Part shown: positions 34,274 through 46,399 of the stretch, one piece after another
Numbering within the stretch: position 1 is the stretch's first letter
How the letters are laid out: every line of letters starts with the position of its first letter
Assembly (NCBI GenBank): GCA_004352715.1
Contig: SCFE01000114.1
Span: forward strand, 528,263 to 592,262
Reading direction: 5' to 3'
From: Hofstenia miamia
Lineage: Eukaryota; Xenacoelomorpha; Acoela
DNA: 64,000 bases
The notes under the pieces: model-generated
What the model saw: only the letters and a program-made list of their open reading frames with translations
The model's database searches: none
Told to the model about the DNA's origin: nothing
Program-made: the position numbers and the translations under genes

Positions 34274-35472
34274 ATGACTACCTTTGCTCGCACTTTACAC
34301 CCAGATCCTTCCCGACATAACCAAGTTACTAAGAATATTATTTCCGCTCCAGATAACATAAATAATCTAACCTTTAATCCTAAAAAGTTTTCTAATCTCA
34401 CAGCGACTTACATTTTGCCTGCCCCACCCACGGATTTTACCACAGTGCAAGAGAAAACCCAATTCTTCCGCAATGCTTATAACGTCGTAGCATCTAACAT
34501 TCTTGAAATCCTTAAGGCAAAGACGTCCGACATTGAGAGGCACATACAAATTTCCAAAACTCTCACTTCCCCACGCAATTCGTCCAAACTGCTTAAATCG
34601 CTACAGGTTATTGCCAGTCCTGATGCGGAAGAAGAACTTGAGGACCTAATGTTGTCTCCAGTTGAACTCTATGGTAAATCGCTGTTCCCAACTGAGGTTG
34701 AGAAAAAGCGTGTACCACTTGTGGCCCAAGAACAATTTCCAAAGACTTTCAGGATAAGGATGTTGAACTTTCCGTCAAAGTGGGACACTGATGATCAATT
34801 TGCTCCGGCCTTAAAGGTAAAGGAACTTTTAAAGAAATTCATCACCAAACTATGCATTTCTCGACCATTTCTTTCCTAATGTTCGAAGTCCAAAATTGGC
34901 AGCAACAGAAGTTCTTGCATGACTGGTGTAAAAAGGAAAACTCTTTCAATGCTGTTGGCGATCGTAACATCATATATGAATGCCCCGCTTTAACCATATG
35001 CAACTCAGGTTTCTACACAGGACACAGGCAATGTGCATCCGGCCAAAACCCTCCAGAATGGTTGCAAAAGGTCAACCAAAACTACTACAATACACTTGGC
35101 ACAGCCCACAGCAGCAGTGACAACCAATCAGTCGAAAAAGAAGAAAACTCCAACCAAAACAGCGAATGTGAAGACGGAACAACAGATAACAGTGAATCAG
35201 GAAACCTGGTAATTGTGCCAGAAATTCCATCTAAGCCCTTTGAACTACAACAAGAATCATTTCATAAAGAAAATGCAACTAACACAAAATCTACCGTTTG
35301 TGCTTCAAATGACGCTAATGACACTATGCCACCACAAGAAGAATCAAATTTCAAAGTTTTATATCCGAACCTAGTTACGAACGCAGGTACTATCTGGGCA
35401 AGCTCAACTAAGAGACGTGTGCCATCTCCTGAACATGGCATTCAGGCAAAATTAAGAAACTTACCAAAATGA
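34274..35472 (+). pseudogene. LINE ORF1-like protein, frameshifted
   Basis: ATG at 34274 (MTTFARTLHPDPSRHNQ) opens a frame to 34879. A second frame continues from about 34852 to the TGA at 35470-35472. The change of frame near 34.85 kb marks an indel. The first part has SDIERHIQISKTLTSPRNSS and looks helical. The second part is rich in N, S, E and Q. No zinc knuckle or RRM is obvious. From its position before an endonuclease-RT ORF it is the ORF1 of the LINE, a putative RNA-binding protein of the retrotransposition particle. Confidence 0.6.
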
Positions 35473-38253
35473 ACGGACTAAAGATTGTTAATTACAATGT
35501 AAATGGATTATCTAACATAAACAAACTAGTTCAAATTTTTGAAGTGCTTAAAGAGTATAACCCGGGTTATATCTTTATGCAAGAATCCAAGTTGAGCAAT
35601 CTATCTGATACTTGTACTAAAGTACCCAAATTCAAACTGTTTTGAAGCAGTAATTACTAGTAAATCAACTGTGAGAAAAGGTGGTCTCATTACTTTTGCC
35701 CATAAATCATGCCCCCACTTAAGATTAAAATCTGAAACCCCAACTGCTCAATTTCTCGTTACTAGTAAAAATGAACTATTTGTAAACTATTATATTGGTA
35801 AAAATGACTATAAGAACACTATTGACGAAATTGGTAAATGTATAAATATTATTAAACCTACTTCTACTATAATTCTGGGTGATTCAAATTGTTTTGAAAA
35901 TTAGGAGGATGTTTGGAATTCTAGAGCTGCAATCAACCTAACACAAACCAGGTTTAACTACTTTGAAAAGCATGTTATTAGTAAATATAACTTAACAGAC
36001 TCGGCAAAGTTGTGTGAAAACATATCGCACACATATTTTAATAATCGGGGAAATTATTCCTCAAGAATTGACCACGGTTTTTGTCGAATAATCTGTATGT
36101 AGAAGCCTCTTAAACTATTAATATAAATTTATCAGACCACAAACCGTTATTAACGTCTTTATATACAAATAAATTGAATGGTCCAGGAATCTGGAAAATG
36201 AGATCGGCAACTTTGAATGAATTAAAGGATGTCCTGGCAGAAATTATTAATTCCACACTGAGTGAAGCTAATCCTGATAACATAAAATCTAAATGGACCC
36301 TAATGAAGGTCAGAGTAAAACATCAAATCTCAACTAGAGAAAGAGAAATAGCAAGAAATAGGTACCGCCAGTTAAAAGCACTAGAAAAGCAGCTAGGTTA
36401 CATCAATGAAGAAATGATTAATTACCAAGAAATGAAAGAAATCGAAGAGCAAATGAATAAGATAACATATGAGAAAGCCTTAGAAGAACTAGAATATATA
36501 AAAGATATAGAATACCAGATAGGTGAAGGAAGCATTAAAGAAATAAAGAATTTTGTAAGTAGAAACATAAAGAGAACAAACATCAAAAAAGTTAGAATGG
36601 AGGACAATTCTTTGAGTGAAAGTCAAGAAGATATAATATCAACCTATTCAACTTTCTATAAGGACCTGTATGCGGAAAAGGAACAAGAAGAGAATTTTGA
36701 GTTGAGCATCCCACAAATCAATGAAGATGAAAGAAAATACTTACAAGAAGAAATTAGTTACTCGGAAATAGGTTCTGCAATTGGTAAAATTAAGAACATT
36801 CCTGGGTTGAACGGTCTAAATTCGAGCTTTTATCAATTTTTTAAAACTACGCTTATTCCGTATATTAAATTATTGATTGATTCAATCCTTTCTGATGGCA
36901 CAATTCCTAGCAGTATGTCTAATACAATAATTAAACTGATACCAAAAAAAGGCTATTTCACTGTTAAATAATGATATAAAATTATCTCTCACATTCTAAA
37001 TTCTAGGTTTTCTAACCTTATGCAAAAATACGTATACTCCACTCAAACGGGGTTCATAAAAGGCCAACAAAGTTGCTTAAGCATATGTACGCTCCAAGTC
37101 ATTTTAGATTCATGTCGCACCTCAGCCTCAAGCTTAGGTATCTTAAACATCGATTTTAACAAAGCGTATGATTCCGTCGATCATAAATATATATTTTACG
37201 TACTTTAAAAAATTCGAATACCTGGCAAACTATTAAGCTTATTAAAGCCTTGTACAACAACAACTCTTCTTATCTCCTTATTAATGGCTTCTTGTCACCC
37301 GGAATATCAATAAAAAGAGGAGTAAGGCAAGGATGTCCGCTGTCATGTGTACTGTTCAATCTATCCATTGAACCCTTCCTAAGGTATGTCAATAACAATA
37401 ATGAACTAAAGGGGTATAAATTTAAGGACATAGAAATCAAATACCTTGCGTTTGCGGACGATATAACCTTTATTTTATCTAATCCTTCTAGTTTATTTGC
37501 ATTGTCTAAAGATTTATCAAACTTTGGTAAGATCAGTGGACTAACGATTAACAAGAAGAAATCTATCTAATCTGGACTGGGCAGAGCAAGGTTCTGGAAT
37601 ACCGACTGCTCAGTGAACCATAATGCAATAAACTTATTAGGTGTCAAATTGAATCTAAATGAACAGGTGGGTCTCGATATGCATGCTTATGTGGAAGAAA
37701 AGAAGCCCTTAATCAATTTTATAGGAAATAGGAAGATTTCAATATATGGCAAAGCCAAAGCTTTTAACGTGCTTTTACTCAGTAGATTAATGTATATAAT
37801 ACAATACTACCCACAAGTACCAGCAAACAATGAAATACAACAAGTTATTAATGAAGCAGTGTGGACAAATAAAGACCACTCCAGACCAACAGCACTACTG
37901 TACTGCAGTTATAAAGAAGGTGGAATCCAGCTGGGAAACATCTTTTACCTACAAATGTCATATAAAATTAACATCCTTATTACAATTCTGAAATCTAGCT
38001 GGCATCCAATTCATGCTTTATGCTCCGCAATAATTAAAGATCTCACCAAAAGAATTTCAGCTTTTTCGACCATCCTGACTCCATAAAAAGCTATTGAAAA
38101 GGCTGTAGTCTATTGGAACACTCCTAAAGAAACGATTTTAAAGATTTTGGATGGAATCAGGCTAGAAAAGCTAAGACCCCACTATAAAACAATTTTGTAT
38201 AAGGTGGTCATGAACAGAATCGTAAACAATGACAAGTTTTTCTAAGTTTTTCT
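35469..38253 (+). pseudogene. LINE ORF2: endonuclease and reverse transcriptase, disrupted
   Basis: The ATG at 35469 overlaps the ORF1 stop as ATGA. MNGLKIVNYNVNGLSN and YIFMQESKLS start the AP-endonuclease domain. ILGDSNCFEN (GDxN box), SRIDHGF and LSDHKPLL follow in shifted frames. The long frame 36174-36971 covers the endonuclease-RT linker and early RT (KIKNIPGLNGLNSSFYQFF). It is followed by TGFIKGQQS, NIDFNKAYDSVDH, RGVRQGCPLSCVLFNLSIEP and the catalytic box YLAFADDITFIL (about 37441-37476). FADD and the RQGCPLS wording favour the L1/Tx1 group. Several frameshifts and stops kill the gene. Confidence 0.85.
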
Positions 38254-39253
38254 NNNNNNNNNNNNNNNNNNNNNNNNNNNNNNNNNNNNNNNNNNNNNNN
38301 NNNNNNNNNNNNNNNNNNNNNNNNNNNNNNNNNNNNNNNNNNNNNNNNNNNNNNNNNNNNNNNNNNNNNNNNNNNNNNNNNNNNNNNNNNNNNNNNNNNN
38401 NNNNNNNNNNNNNNNNNNNNNNNNNNNNNNNNNNNNNNNNNNNNNNNNNNNNNNNNNNNNNNNNNNNNNNNNNNNNNNNNNNNNNNNNNNNNNNNNNNNN
38501 NNNNNNNNNNNNNNNNNNNNNNNNNNNNNNNNNNNNNNNNNNNNNNNNNNNNNNNNNNNNNNNNNNNNNNNNNNNNNNNNNNNNNNNNNNNNNNNNNNNN
38601 NNNNNNNNNNNNNNNNNNNNNNNNNNNNNNNNNNNNNNNNNNNNNNNNNNNNNNNNNNNNNNNNNNNNNNNNNNNNNNNNNNNNNNNNNNNNNNNNNNNN
38701 NNNNNNNNNNNNNNNNNNNNNNNNNNNNNNNNNNNNNNNNNNNNNNNNNNNNNNNNNNNNNNNNNNNNNNNNNNNNNNNNNNNNNNNNNNNNNNNNNNNN
38801 NNNNNNNNNNNNNNNNNNNNNNNNNNNNNNNNNNNNNNNNNNNNNNNNNNNNNNNNNNNNNNNNNNNNNNNNNNNNNNNNNNNNNNNNNNNNNNNNNNNN
38901 NNNNNNNNNNNNNNNNNNNNNNNNNNNNNNNNNNNNNNNNNNNNNNNNNNNNNNNNNNNNNNNNNNNNNNNNNNNNNNNNNNNNNNNNNNNNNNNNNNNN
39001 NNNNNNNNNNNNNNNNNNNNNNNNNNNNNNNNNNNNNNNNNNNNNNNNNNNNNNNNNNNNNNNNNNNNNNNNNNNNNNNNNNNNNNNNNNNNNNNNNNNN
39101 NNNNNNNNNNNNNNNNNNNNNNNNNNNNNNNNNNNNNNNNNNNNNNNNNNNNNNNNNNNNNNNNNNNNNNNNNNNNNNNNNNNNNNNNNNNNNNNNNNNN
39201 NNNNNNNNNNNNNNNNNNNNNNNNNNNNNNNNNNNNNNNNNNNNNNNNNNNNN
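38254..39253. other. Scaffold gap (1000 N)
   Basis: Exactly 1000 N, a conventional placeholder for unknown length. Open frames reported across it are artefacts. Confidence 0.99.
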
Positions 39254-39973
39254 GGAATCGGTGTTGAACCAATATAATCGATGCTTTAGATATTTAATAT
39301 GTTAATATTTAAGTTATTATAAGAATAATTTATGCAAAGTGTTAGCACTAAGTGAATATTGCTTGTTAACAAGAACAAAGTTTATTGACGATATATTTTT
39401 TAACGAAGCTTCGAAAATTTGTTTCTAAATTTATTTAGAATAAAAATGTTCAATTTAAATTTATTATACGCAAAATTTTTGGTGCATTGTTGAAGTATAT
39501 AAAGCAGTACATTTTTTCAAATGAACAATACAGTTTTTTCATAATTATAATTTGACTGTTGTAATGAAATGGCAATGATAACATGTTTGTCATTGATTAT
39601 TATTTCTATGCTGCATAATGTAGTTTTGTCTGTTTGTAGCAAAATTATAAAAAAAACTTTTCAGTGATGTTTAAATATGAAGCGTTCTAAGCGTCTTTTA
39701 AATGTCTTCTAAACGTCTTCTACACGTTTTATTGTTTATTGGGATCAAGCAAACCCAGAATATATGGTACAATGACGAAAGCACTATAAATAAAAAAATG
39801 AAGCGACAGAAATTACTTCTGAAGAAACCAATTCAATCCATTTTTTACATTTCTTATCAAATCATATTAATGACACCGTTAGTGTTCGGTGGGACCATCT
39901 AATTCCATATTATCCATGAGATTTTACTGGTTGCAATCGCATGGAAATGGGACCAAAAATGAAAGTTAAGGAA
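39254..39973. other. Non-coding DNA, nothing recognised
   Basis: AT-rich. A 66-codon frame at 39702-39902 has no motif. Confidence 0.45.
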
Positions 39974-40417
39974 CAGTGTTTTGCGGGCAGGCCCGGGCCC
40001 GTCAGGCACCGGGCATTAGTGTGAACGGGCGGCCGGTCATTAGGCGCTCAAGCAACCGGGCATATAATATGTCTGCTCAAATAAAGTTTGGCATAATCAT
40101 AAAAAAATATGCTGTAATGTGGTAGATTTTTTCTGCTTTGAAAAAATTTACGCAAACAATATTTAAATTTTGTTGTATAATTGTTGTAATAAATTACAGA
40201 TATGCAAAACATCTATGCATGATCTTTGATAGTATTAATAAATTTTATACAATTCGTAAGAAGTTTCCCACTAAAAGACAAAATTATATAGTACTTTTGT
40301 GCATTTTGATTTAATTTCGTAGTATTTTACGTTTTTCTCAATAGGTGCCGGGCAGACCGGGCCGCCCGTTACTGCCCGATGAATTCCAACGGGTGGGTAG
40401 GCGGGCATCGGACATTG
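39974..40417. mobile_element. hAT-like MITE with CGGGC-rich ends
   Basis: It begins CAGTGTTTTGCGGGCAGGCC and ends GGCGGGCATCGGACATTG, which read inwards is CAATGTCCGATGCCCGCC. CGGGC/GCCCG words cluster in the outer 100 bp at each side (39985-40065 and 40345-40410), while the 280-bp core is AT-rich. CAGTG-type ends and repeated subterminal words suggest a hAT-related element. I see no clear 8-bp target duplication. Confidence 0.5.
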
Positions 40418-41050
40418 GAAGATAAACAGGCGCAATTTATTTTTGGCATTATTACTGACTGAAAATAGAAATTTAATTATATCACAACGTGGTAATTCTC
40501 GAATTCAGCCAAACATTTGATACTCTAGACTCCAGACTATTGTATTATCGATATTAAATTGGTAATGAGTAATGAACAACGAACACCATTGTATATGATC
40601 TTCATCAATAGGTAAGATGTGTATTCCATAATTATGTAGTAGCAATTAAGAAACTCTCCAAGGGCGGATCCAGGGGGTGACAATGGTGACTAGTCACCCC
40701 TTTGTGTCGAGGACTTTAAAAGAAAATGCATGTATAAATAAGTTTTTAGCTTGCAACGCTTAAAATTATTAATTCATGTTTCAAGATCTTAGTTGTTGCA
40801 GAATGTAAACGTTTTAAATTTACCGCGATTACATGCAAAGTTCAATATAACAGAACAAGTTGTGCATTAAAATAATGAACTCATACTCTTATTAGGTTTG
40901 AATCTATTTCTACTCTCGCGCATTTAAAACAGAAACAGTTAACCATTTAGTTCAGTAATGAACATCATTATCCAATAAACAATAAAACATTTAGAAGTTG
41001 GGATTGGGTATAGTAATAGACTATTTTAGCCGCTGAAGCAGTTAGTAGCA
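40418..41050. other. Non-coding DNA with one possible transposon end
   Basis: At about 40661-40710, AAGGGCGGATCCAGGGGGTG followed by GGTGACTAGTCACC, a 14-bp palindrome, resembles the GGGCGGATCCAGGGG ends of dispersed hAT-like elements. The rest is AT-rich without features. Confidence 0.4.
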
Positions 41051-43057
41051 GTGTGCTGTTCAATCTATCCATTGAACCTTTCCTAAGGTCTATAAATAAC
41101 AATAATGAATTAAAAGGGTATATGTTTAAGAATATAGAAATTAAATATCTCGCGTTTGCAGACGATATAACCTTTATTTTATCTAACCCCTCTAGTTTAT
41201 GTGCATTGTCTAAAGATTTATTAAACTTTGGTAAGATCAGTGGATTAACGATTAACAAGAAGAAATCTATCTACTCCGGACTGGGCAGAGCAAGGTTATG
41301 GAATACCGACTGCTCAGTGAATCATAATGCAATAAACTTATTAGGTGTCAAATTGAATCTAAATGAACAGGGGGGTCTCGATATGCACGCTTTTGTGGAA
41401 GAAAACAAGCCCTTAATCAATTTTATAGGAAATAGGAAGATTTCAATATATGGCAAGGCAAAAGCTTTTAACGTGCTTTTACTTAGTAGATTAATGTATA
41501 TAATACAATACTACCCACAGGTAACATCAAACAATGAAATACAGCGAGTTATTAATGAAGCAGTGTGGAAAAATAAAGACCACTCCAGACCGACATCACT
41601 ACTGTACTGCAGTTATAAAGAAGGTGGAATCCAGCTGGGAAACATCTTTTACCTACAAATGTCATATAAAATTAACATCTTGAATACAATTCTGAACTCT
41701 AGCTGGCATCCAATTCATGCTTTATGCTCTGCAATAATTAAGGATTTCACCAAAAGAAAAGATCTGTTGGACATGGTCTGCAGTATTACCATCCCGAATC
41801 GGTTTAAGACACAATGTCCAGTTTTAGCAAATATCTTCAAATTATTGCAAGGAATGAAATTCCAGCTGAATCCTCACAACTGTAGTGCGGAATTACCGAA
41901 TCTGGTATCCAAATCTAAATTTTTTATGGGTAGTGTTAAGCTTAATTACGATTTGCCCCCAACAAACTTATGTAACTTTTTAATAAGAAAACGTAATAAA
42001 ATGTTGGTTTTCAAGGCAAAATCAAAGGGTAAAATCCTTACAAATTTCTGTTTTTTCGATCATCCCGACTCAAAAAAAACTGTTGTAACGACGTCGTTTT
42101 TGTGGTGTATTGGCGTTTAATAGGCGTTGAATTGTTTGAGTGGCGTTTATAGTGCGGATTAGTGCCGGTGTATAATTCCGTCTAACAAAAAATATTTAAA
42201 AATAGGAATAATTTTAGTATTTGACAATTTGAAGATAAACTTTTTAAAAACTGCATTTTTATTGATAGTTTGTCGTTTTATTGTGAAAAAACGTTGTTTT
42301 GTAATGTTTTAGTGCCGGTATAATATTGTTCAGCGACGTCGTTACGACTGTTCTATGTTTACTGGGTAAAGACACGATTTTAAAGATTTTGGATAGAATC
42401 AGGCAAGAAAAGCTAAGACCCTACTATAAAACAATTTTGTATAAGGTGGTCATGAACAGAATTGTAAATAGGGACAAGTTTTTCTTCTCCAGGTTAATAG
42501 AAACTCCCCTATGTAGACTATGCCATCAGTCAAACGAGAATCCAGAGCACCTCATCTTTGAGTGTATTATGAGAATAAATGAAAAGCCTGGAGACCTCAA
42601 TAAAATCGGAGATTTATTAACTACAGAAAATCTGAGGGCAGCTGTAGAATATATTATAAAATCAATCGCATCCCCTAGAGATTTTTAATGTGTTTTTTAT
42701 ACACTGTACTTATATTTTATTAATTAAGACTTTTTAGATACATGTCCATTTGCTGGTTTTTTATCTGCCTCTTTTAAGTAAGTAATTGTGTGTAAATAGT
42801 TTCATCACTGTTAGTTCTTTGTAACTTTGCTTCTGTCCTTTTTGTTCTAATTTAATAGCTCCTTAACGTAAGTTACTTGTTAATCTTTTGTGTGTCTATA
42901 CTCTGTTAACCCTTGTTGTAAATAGCTGTACATATTATAGATAGGTGTTTTCTTTGTTCGTTTGAGGCGCGCGGTGTTTTTAGTACTGTGATGACAAGAA
43001 CTGCTTGTCCAGTAAATATGTAAATACTGATGTAAATAACTGAAGCCAAAAAAAAAG
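41051..43057 (+). mobile_element. L1/Tx1-like LINE, copy B, 5'-truncated
   Basis: It starts abruptly inside the RT domain (VLFNLSIEPFLR), in keeping with 5' truncation, and is about 90 percent identical to copy A. The frame 41053-42120 holds YLAFADDITFIL, GKISGLTINKKKS, LLGVKLNLNE and the post-RT region. After a MITE insertion the frame 42326-42688 gives LKILDRIRQEKLRPYYKTIL, then the CCHC zinc knuckle CRLCHQSNENPEHLIFEC (about 42508-42561) and the stop after SPRDF. A 3' UTR of about 360 bp ends in a run of nine A at 43049-43057, probably the LINE tail. Confidence 0.85.
42085..42346. mobile_element. MITE of 262 bp with CpG-rich inverted repeats, inserted in LINE copy B
   Basis: The left end is GTAACGACGTCG and the right end is CGACGTCGTTACG, an inverted repeat of 12 bp. 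It is flanked by the direct repeat ACTGTT (42079-42084 and 42347-42352), a probable 6-bp target duplication. The element interrupts the LINE frame, and copy A has no such insert. A GTGCCGGT-TATAAT phrase occurs twice inside (about 42163 and 42312). I cannot assign a superfamily. Confidence 0.75.
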
Positions 43058-43549
43058 ATCAGTTCTTTATCTGAGTACACCTTTTTGTGTAACATAAGAA
43101 AAAAAAAGTTATTCACTCAAAGACACCCTACAAAATATTAGAAGAGACAATTTTGTTGCTAAATACTTATAATGCATCAATTATTAATTATGTATCTTAT
43201 TTTGCTCAATTTATTAAAAATTTATTATTAAAAAAAGAACTGTTTTCCAATACAAGTTTTCTAATTTTGAATAAAAATTTATAGCCAATTGTTATTCTAC
43301 AAATTTTCCCTTCTTAATCAAAGTAACACTTAGTTATAATTTTAGGCACAGTCTATCCAATGAATATTCAATATTTATTCAACATAGGTGGTCGAATACA
43401 TATTTCCAGTACTGTATATGTTGTCGTTGTTGTTGTTTAATTCTTAAGAAATATGTTCCAACTGTTTTATAATGCTAGTGATACATCTGATTTTCTAACA
43501 AAGACAAATACCAATTACCAATTAAATAACAAAAATAGATATAGTAAGC
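43058..43549. other. Non-coding DNA, nothing recognised
   Basis: AT-rich DNA between LINE copy B and the Penelope-like relic. Confidence 0.4.
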
Positions 43550-44480
43550 TACGATGTAAAATCATTATTTACTAACATTCCCGTAAGAAAAACTATCAAT
43601 CATATATTGAGAATATTGCGAGAAGACGAAATAATGATATCTCATGCTACTTTGCTTAAATAGCTTGAAAATGGTGCTTGAATACACCATTCCTATTTAA
43701 TAAAACGGTATATAGGTAGATTGACGGAATGTCAATGGAATCAGCTGTAGTTTTAACAATGGCTGCATTTGCAATCGTTACCATTAAAAGCAGTTTTGAA
43801 AATGGAGCAGTAACAGAGCCAGAACTTTATGTAAGATATGTAAATGATACTATCATTTTCAATATTTGTTAACCAAGAATAAGCACAAGAATTTTTAAAT
43901 TACTTAAATAGCGTTTTACCAATTTATTTTAGAAAACTGAAATCAACAACAAATTAAAATTTCTTAATGTGTGCATACATAATTTAAAAAACTATCATGA
44001 AACCAACTGCCACATCAAATCAACAAACTCTGGATTATATTCCTTATAATTTCTATTGTAGCAAAACGTAGAAACTTAACACCATAAAACATAAAAGAAC
44101 TATTTAATCGTGCTAATTTTACATCATCAAATTATAAATACTTAACAAAAGCTACTGAAAAAATATTTTATACATTAGACAAATATTGTTATCTACACAA
44201 TATTGTCAAGAAGTTCTCGAATAACATGTCTTTAATTAATCATCAAACTAAATACCAAATAGAAAATGTTACCAATGAAAGCAAGACTAGTATATATTTG
44301 AGACTTCACTTTTGCAATAACCAAGTCATTAAAATAAAGAAAAAATTGTGATAAGAAACACTAAGTTGAAGAAGACAACGATATTACCAATATTTACATC
44401 ATGCACCACAAATGTATAAAGTGTAGTTATTGTAAATTTATTACCGCATTGTTGCTATACTGATTATGATTTAGTTCGAA
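43550..44480 (+). mobile_element. Penelope-like retroelement relic
   Basis: Broken frames give YDVKSLFTNIPV-KTINHILR (43550-43615), IDGMSMESAV (about 43721-43750), LYVRYVNDTIIF (about 43827-43862, the catalytic YVDD box with D to N), a KLKFLNVCIHN strand, and near 44395 IMHHKCIKCSYCK, resembling the cysteine-rich start of the GIY-YIG domain. This order is that of Penelope-like reverse transcriptases. The first catalytic aspartate of the box is changed, and stops are frequent. Confidence 0.65.
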
Positions 44481-45607
44481 AGATTTATCTTGACTGCAGA
44501 AACTCAATAAGCAGGTCCACTGAATTAGCAGGAGTTCATGTGGGTTCTAAACACAACACGACTACGACAATGTATTAAATAGACCAAATATGTATATAAT
44601 CAAAAGACAATCGCGTAATCGTGAACAAACGCCCATTTGATATTGAGAGCAAAAATTGAGACGTCACTTTACATCAAAAGGTCGAAATTTAAATTCGAAT
44701 TTTTATCGTTGTATCGTGATAATGATGTCGAGGTTCTTGGAATAGGATCCTATGAATCTTTAGCTTAAGAAATGTCCTTCATTTGATTAATCAACAAAAG
44801 AGTCTCAGTGTATAAAAAAGAGGTGGTTAGAGTATTATCTATTAAATAATATAAATTTAGTGATTGTAAAGGTTCTTTTCTAGAATTTTATGATTCACCT
44901 TATGATTAAAAAATCTTTGCATAAAAGTGCTTAAACTTTGAAAAAATATTACTTTTCATACATCAGCTGAACGGATGTCCAGATAGCAAAGAAAAGTATA
45001 TAGGTTTACGATTGGGTCCAGAAAAAGTTCTTGTATACATAAGTTTTAAAATAAATATCTTCGATTTGCTTTGTAATTTTTCTATTCTTTGTGAAATGTA
45101 GAACAGAGATGTCCAACATTATTATTAAAAGGAGAACCTAATAAACTTTGAGTACTTGGAGAGTCAGATTATCAACCATGTTGCTTGTAAACATTCATAA
45201 ACACAAACAAACTAAGTTTAAATTAAAAATGGAAATAGGACTGGTCTTTAATTAGCCTTGTTGGCATTATCTCTGAAAAAAGATAATTGTTTGGCGAGTC
45301 GGATTGTGGAAGAAGAACCAATTGCCCTCTCAAGGTGTAAAACTATACAAATATCTGTGGTTTTTGTTGAAAGAGTATATACTCTAAATCAACAGATTTC
45401 CAGTAAAGCATAGCTTCGCAAAATTAGTTCTGAAAATATGCTATCATCATTTAGGCGAGAATTCAAAATTAAGCCCGAAAAATTAATATTAATAATACAT
45501 TTATTACGTTGTAAATGACATTCTTTCGTTGTTTTGCTTGAAAAAATATAAAGGGCACTGAGTTACTAAATTTGTTGAGGCAACTAACATCAGATCTGCA
45601 ACCGTGA
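44481..45607. other. Non-coding DNA, nothing recognised
   Basis: No supported gene. AGAGATGTCCAAC at about 45106 resembles some hAT-like termini but has no visible partner. Confidence 0.4.
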
Positions 45608-45830
45608 TGGTTTTTGGAAGGATGACCCGGCACGGCACGGTGGATACTAGGCACAGCACGACACAGTTTTTTGGTAAAAAATATCAAATTCTAGTCACAA
45701 ATCAAACGAATACAAGTGTAATTGTTGTACTTTTGTTTGACAAATTTACTGTAAACAGATTAGGAATTGGATCGGTTCGGGTCAGATCTACATTTTGAGA
45801 AAACTTCGGATCTGGTTCGGATCCAAAATT
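45608..45830. mobile_element. GC-rich motif clusters, possible nested hAT-like ends
   Basis: The left cluster (about 45617-45665) repeats CGGCACG/GGCACAGCACGACAC. The right cluster (about 45765-45825) repeats GGATC-GGTTCGG and CGGATC. The two clusters use different words, so they are probably ends of two different elements, one truncated by the other, rather than one MITE. Confidence 0.35.
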
Positions 45831-46399
45831 TTTTAATAATTATGTACATTGTAAATTTTATACATTGCGCATATTTTTACATTGAATGAATGTTCGTGAT
45901 TATTATAATCCCTAATACAAAAAATTTTATAAAGCCATATCATTAGTATAGCATAAAATGACGTTATTTTTTAATGTTGCTTTTATGTAATTTATAATTG
46001 TAATCCAATCTAGTATCCGACTTCAATGAAAAGTAAAATTCAAAATTTATACTTAAATCTCAAAATTAGTTTGAAAAAAGTTTTTCTGTCACTGATTTTA
46101 ATACACTTTACTACAATTTTTTATGTCTTGCAATATATATTTTGATTTGCCATTGTTTGTGCTATTCCTGATTAATCACCTTTGTTACAAACCTGAAGTA
46201 AGTATTATCTTGTTGTTTGAAACAACTATATTTCTCAATTAAATGTAACATTGTAAATTGGTGATTTTTGGATTTGGATATAATAAAATTATTAGGGCTG
46301 TAATACCATAAGAAACTCAACTATTTAAACTATATAAATATATTATGATTATGTGGTAATTTAGAATTAGACTACTATATAAAGCTTACAAATATGCAA
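45831..46399. other. Non-coding DNA, nothing recognised
   Basis: AT-rich without supported features. Confidence 0.4.

Larger units (their letters stand above)
33949..38253 (+). mobile_element. L1/Tx1-like LINE, copy A, disrupted
   Basis: The order is: a CT-rich 5' UTR (33949-34273), ORF1 (34274-35472, one frameshift), ORF2 with an AP endonuclease (from 35469), a reverse transcriptase and a downstream domain. It runs into a 1000-N gap at 38254. The 5' end lies directly on Tc1 sequence. Relative to copy B it has an internal deletion of about 285 bp at 38053-38060. Confidence 0.85.

Noticed and set aside
33238-34358. Long terminal repeats of an LTR retrotransposon
   Set aside because: The 410-bp direct repeats are only 711 bp apart and flank Tc1 sequence. 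The right copy is the 5' UTR of an endonuclease-RT LINE.
38208-39305. Long open frames of 354 and 358 codons
   Set aside because: They are almost wholly a 1000-N gap. The same applies to long frames over 49927-50926 and 58354-59353.
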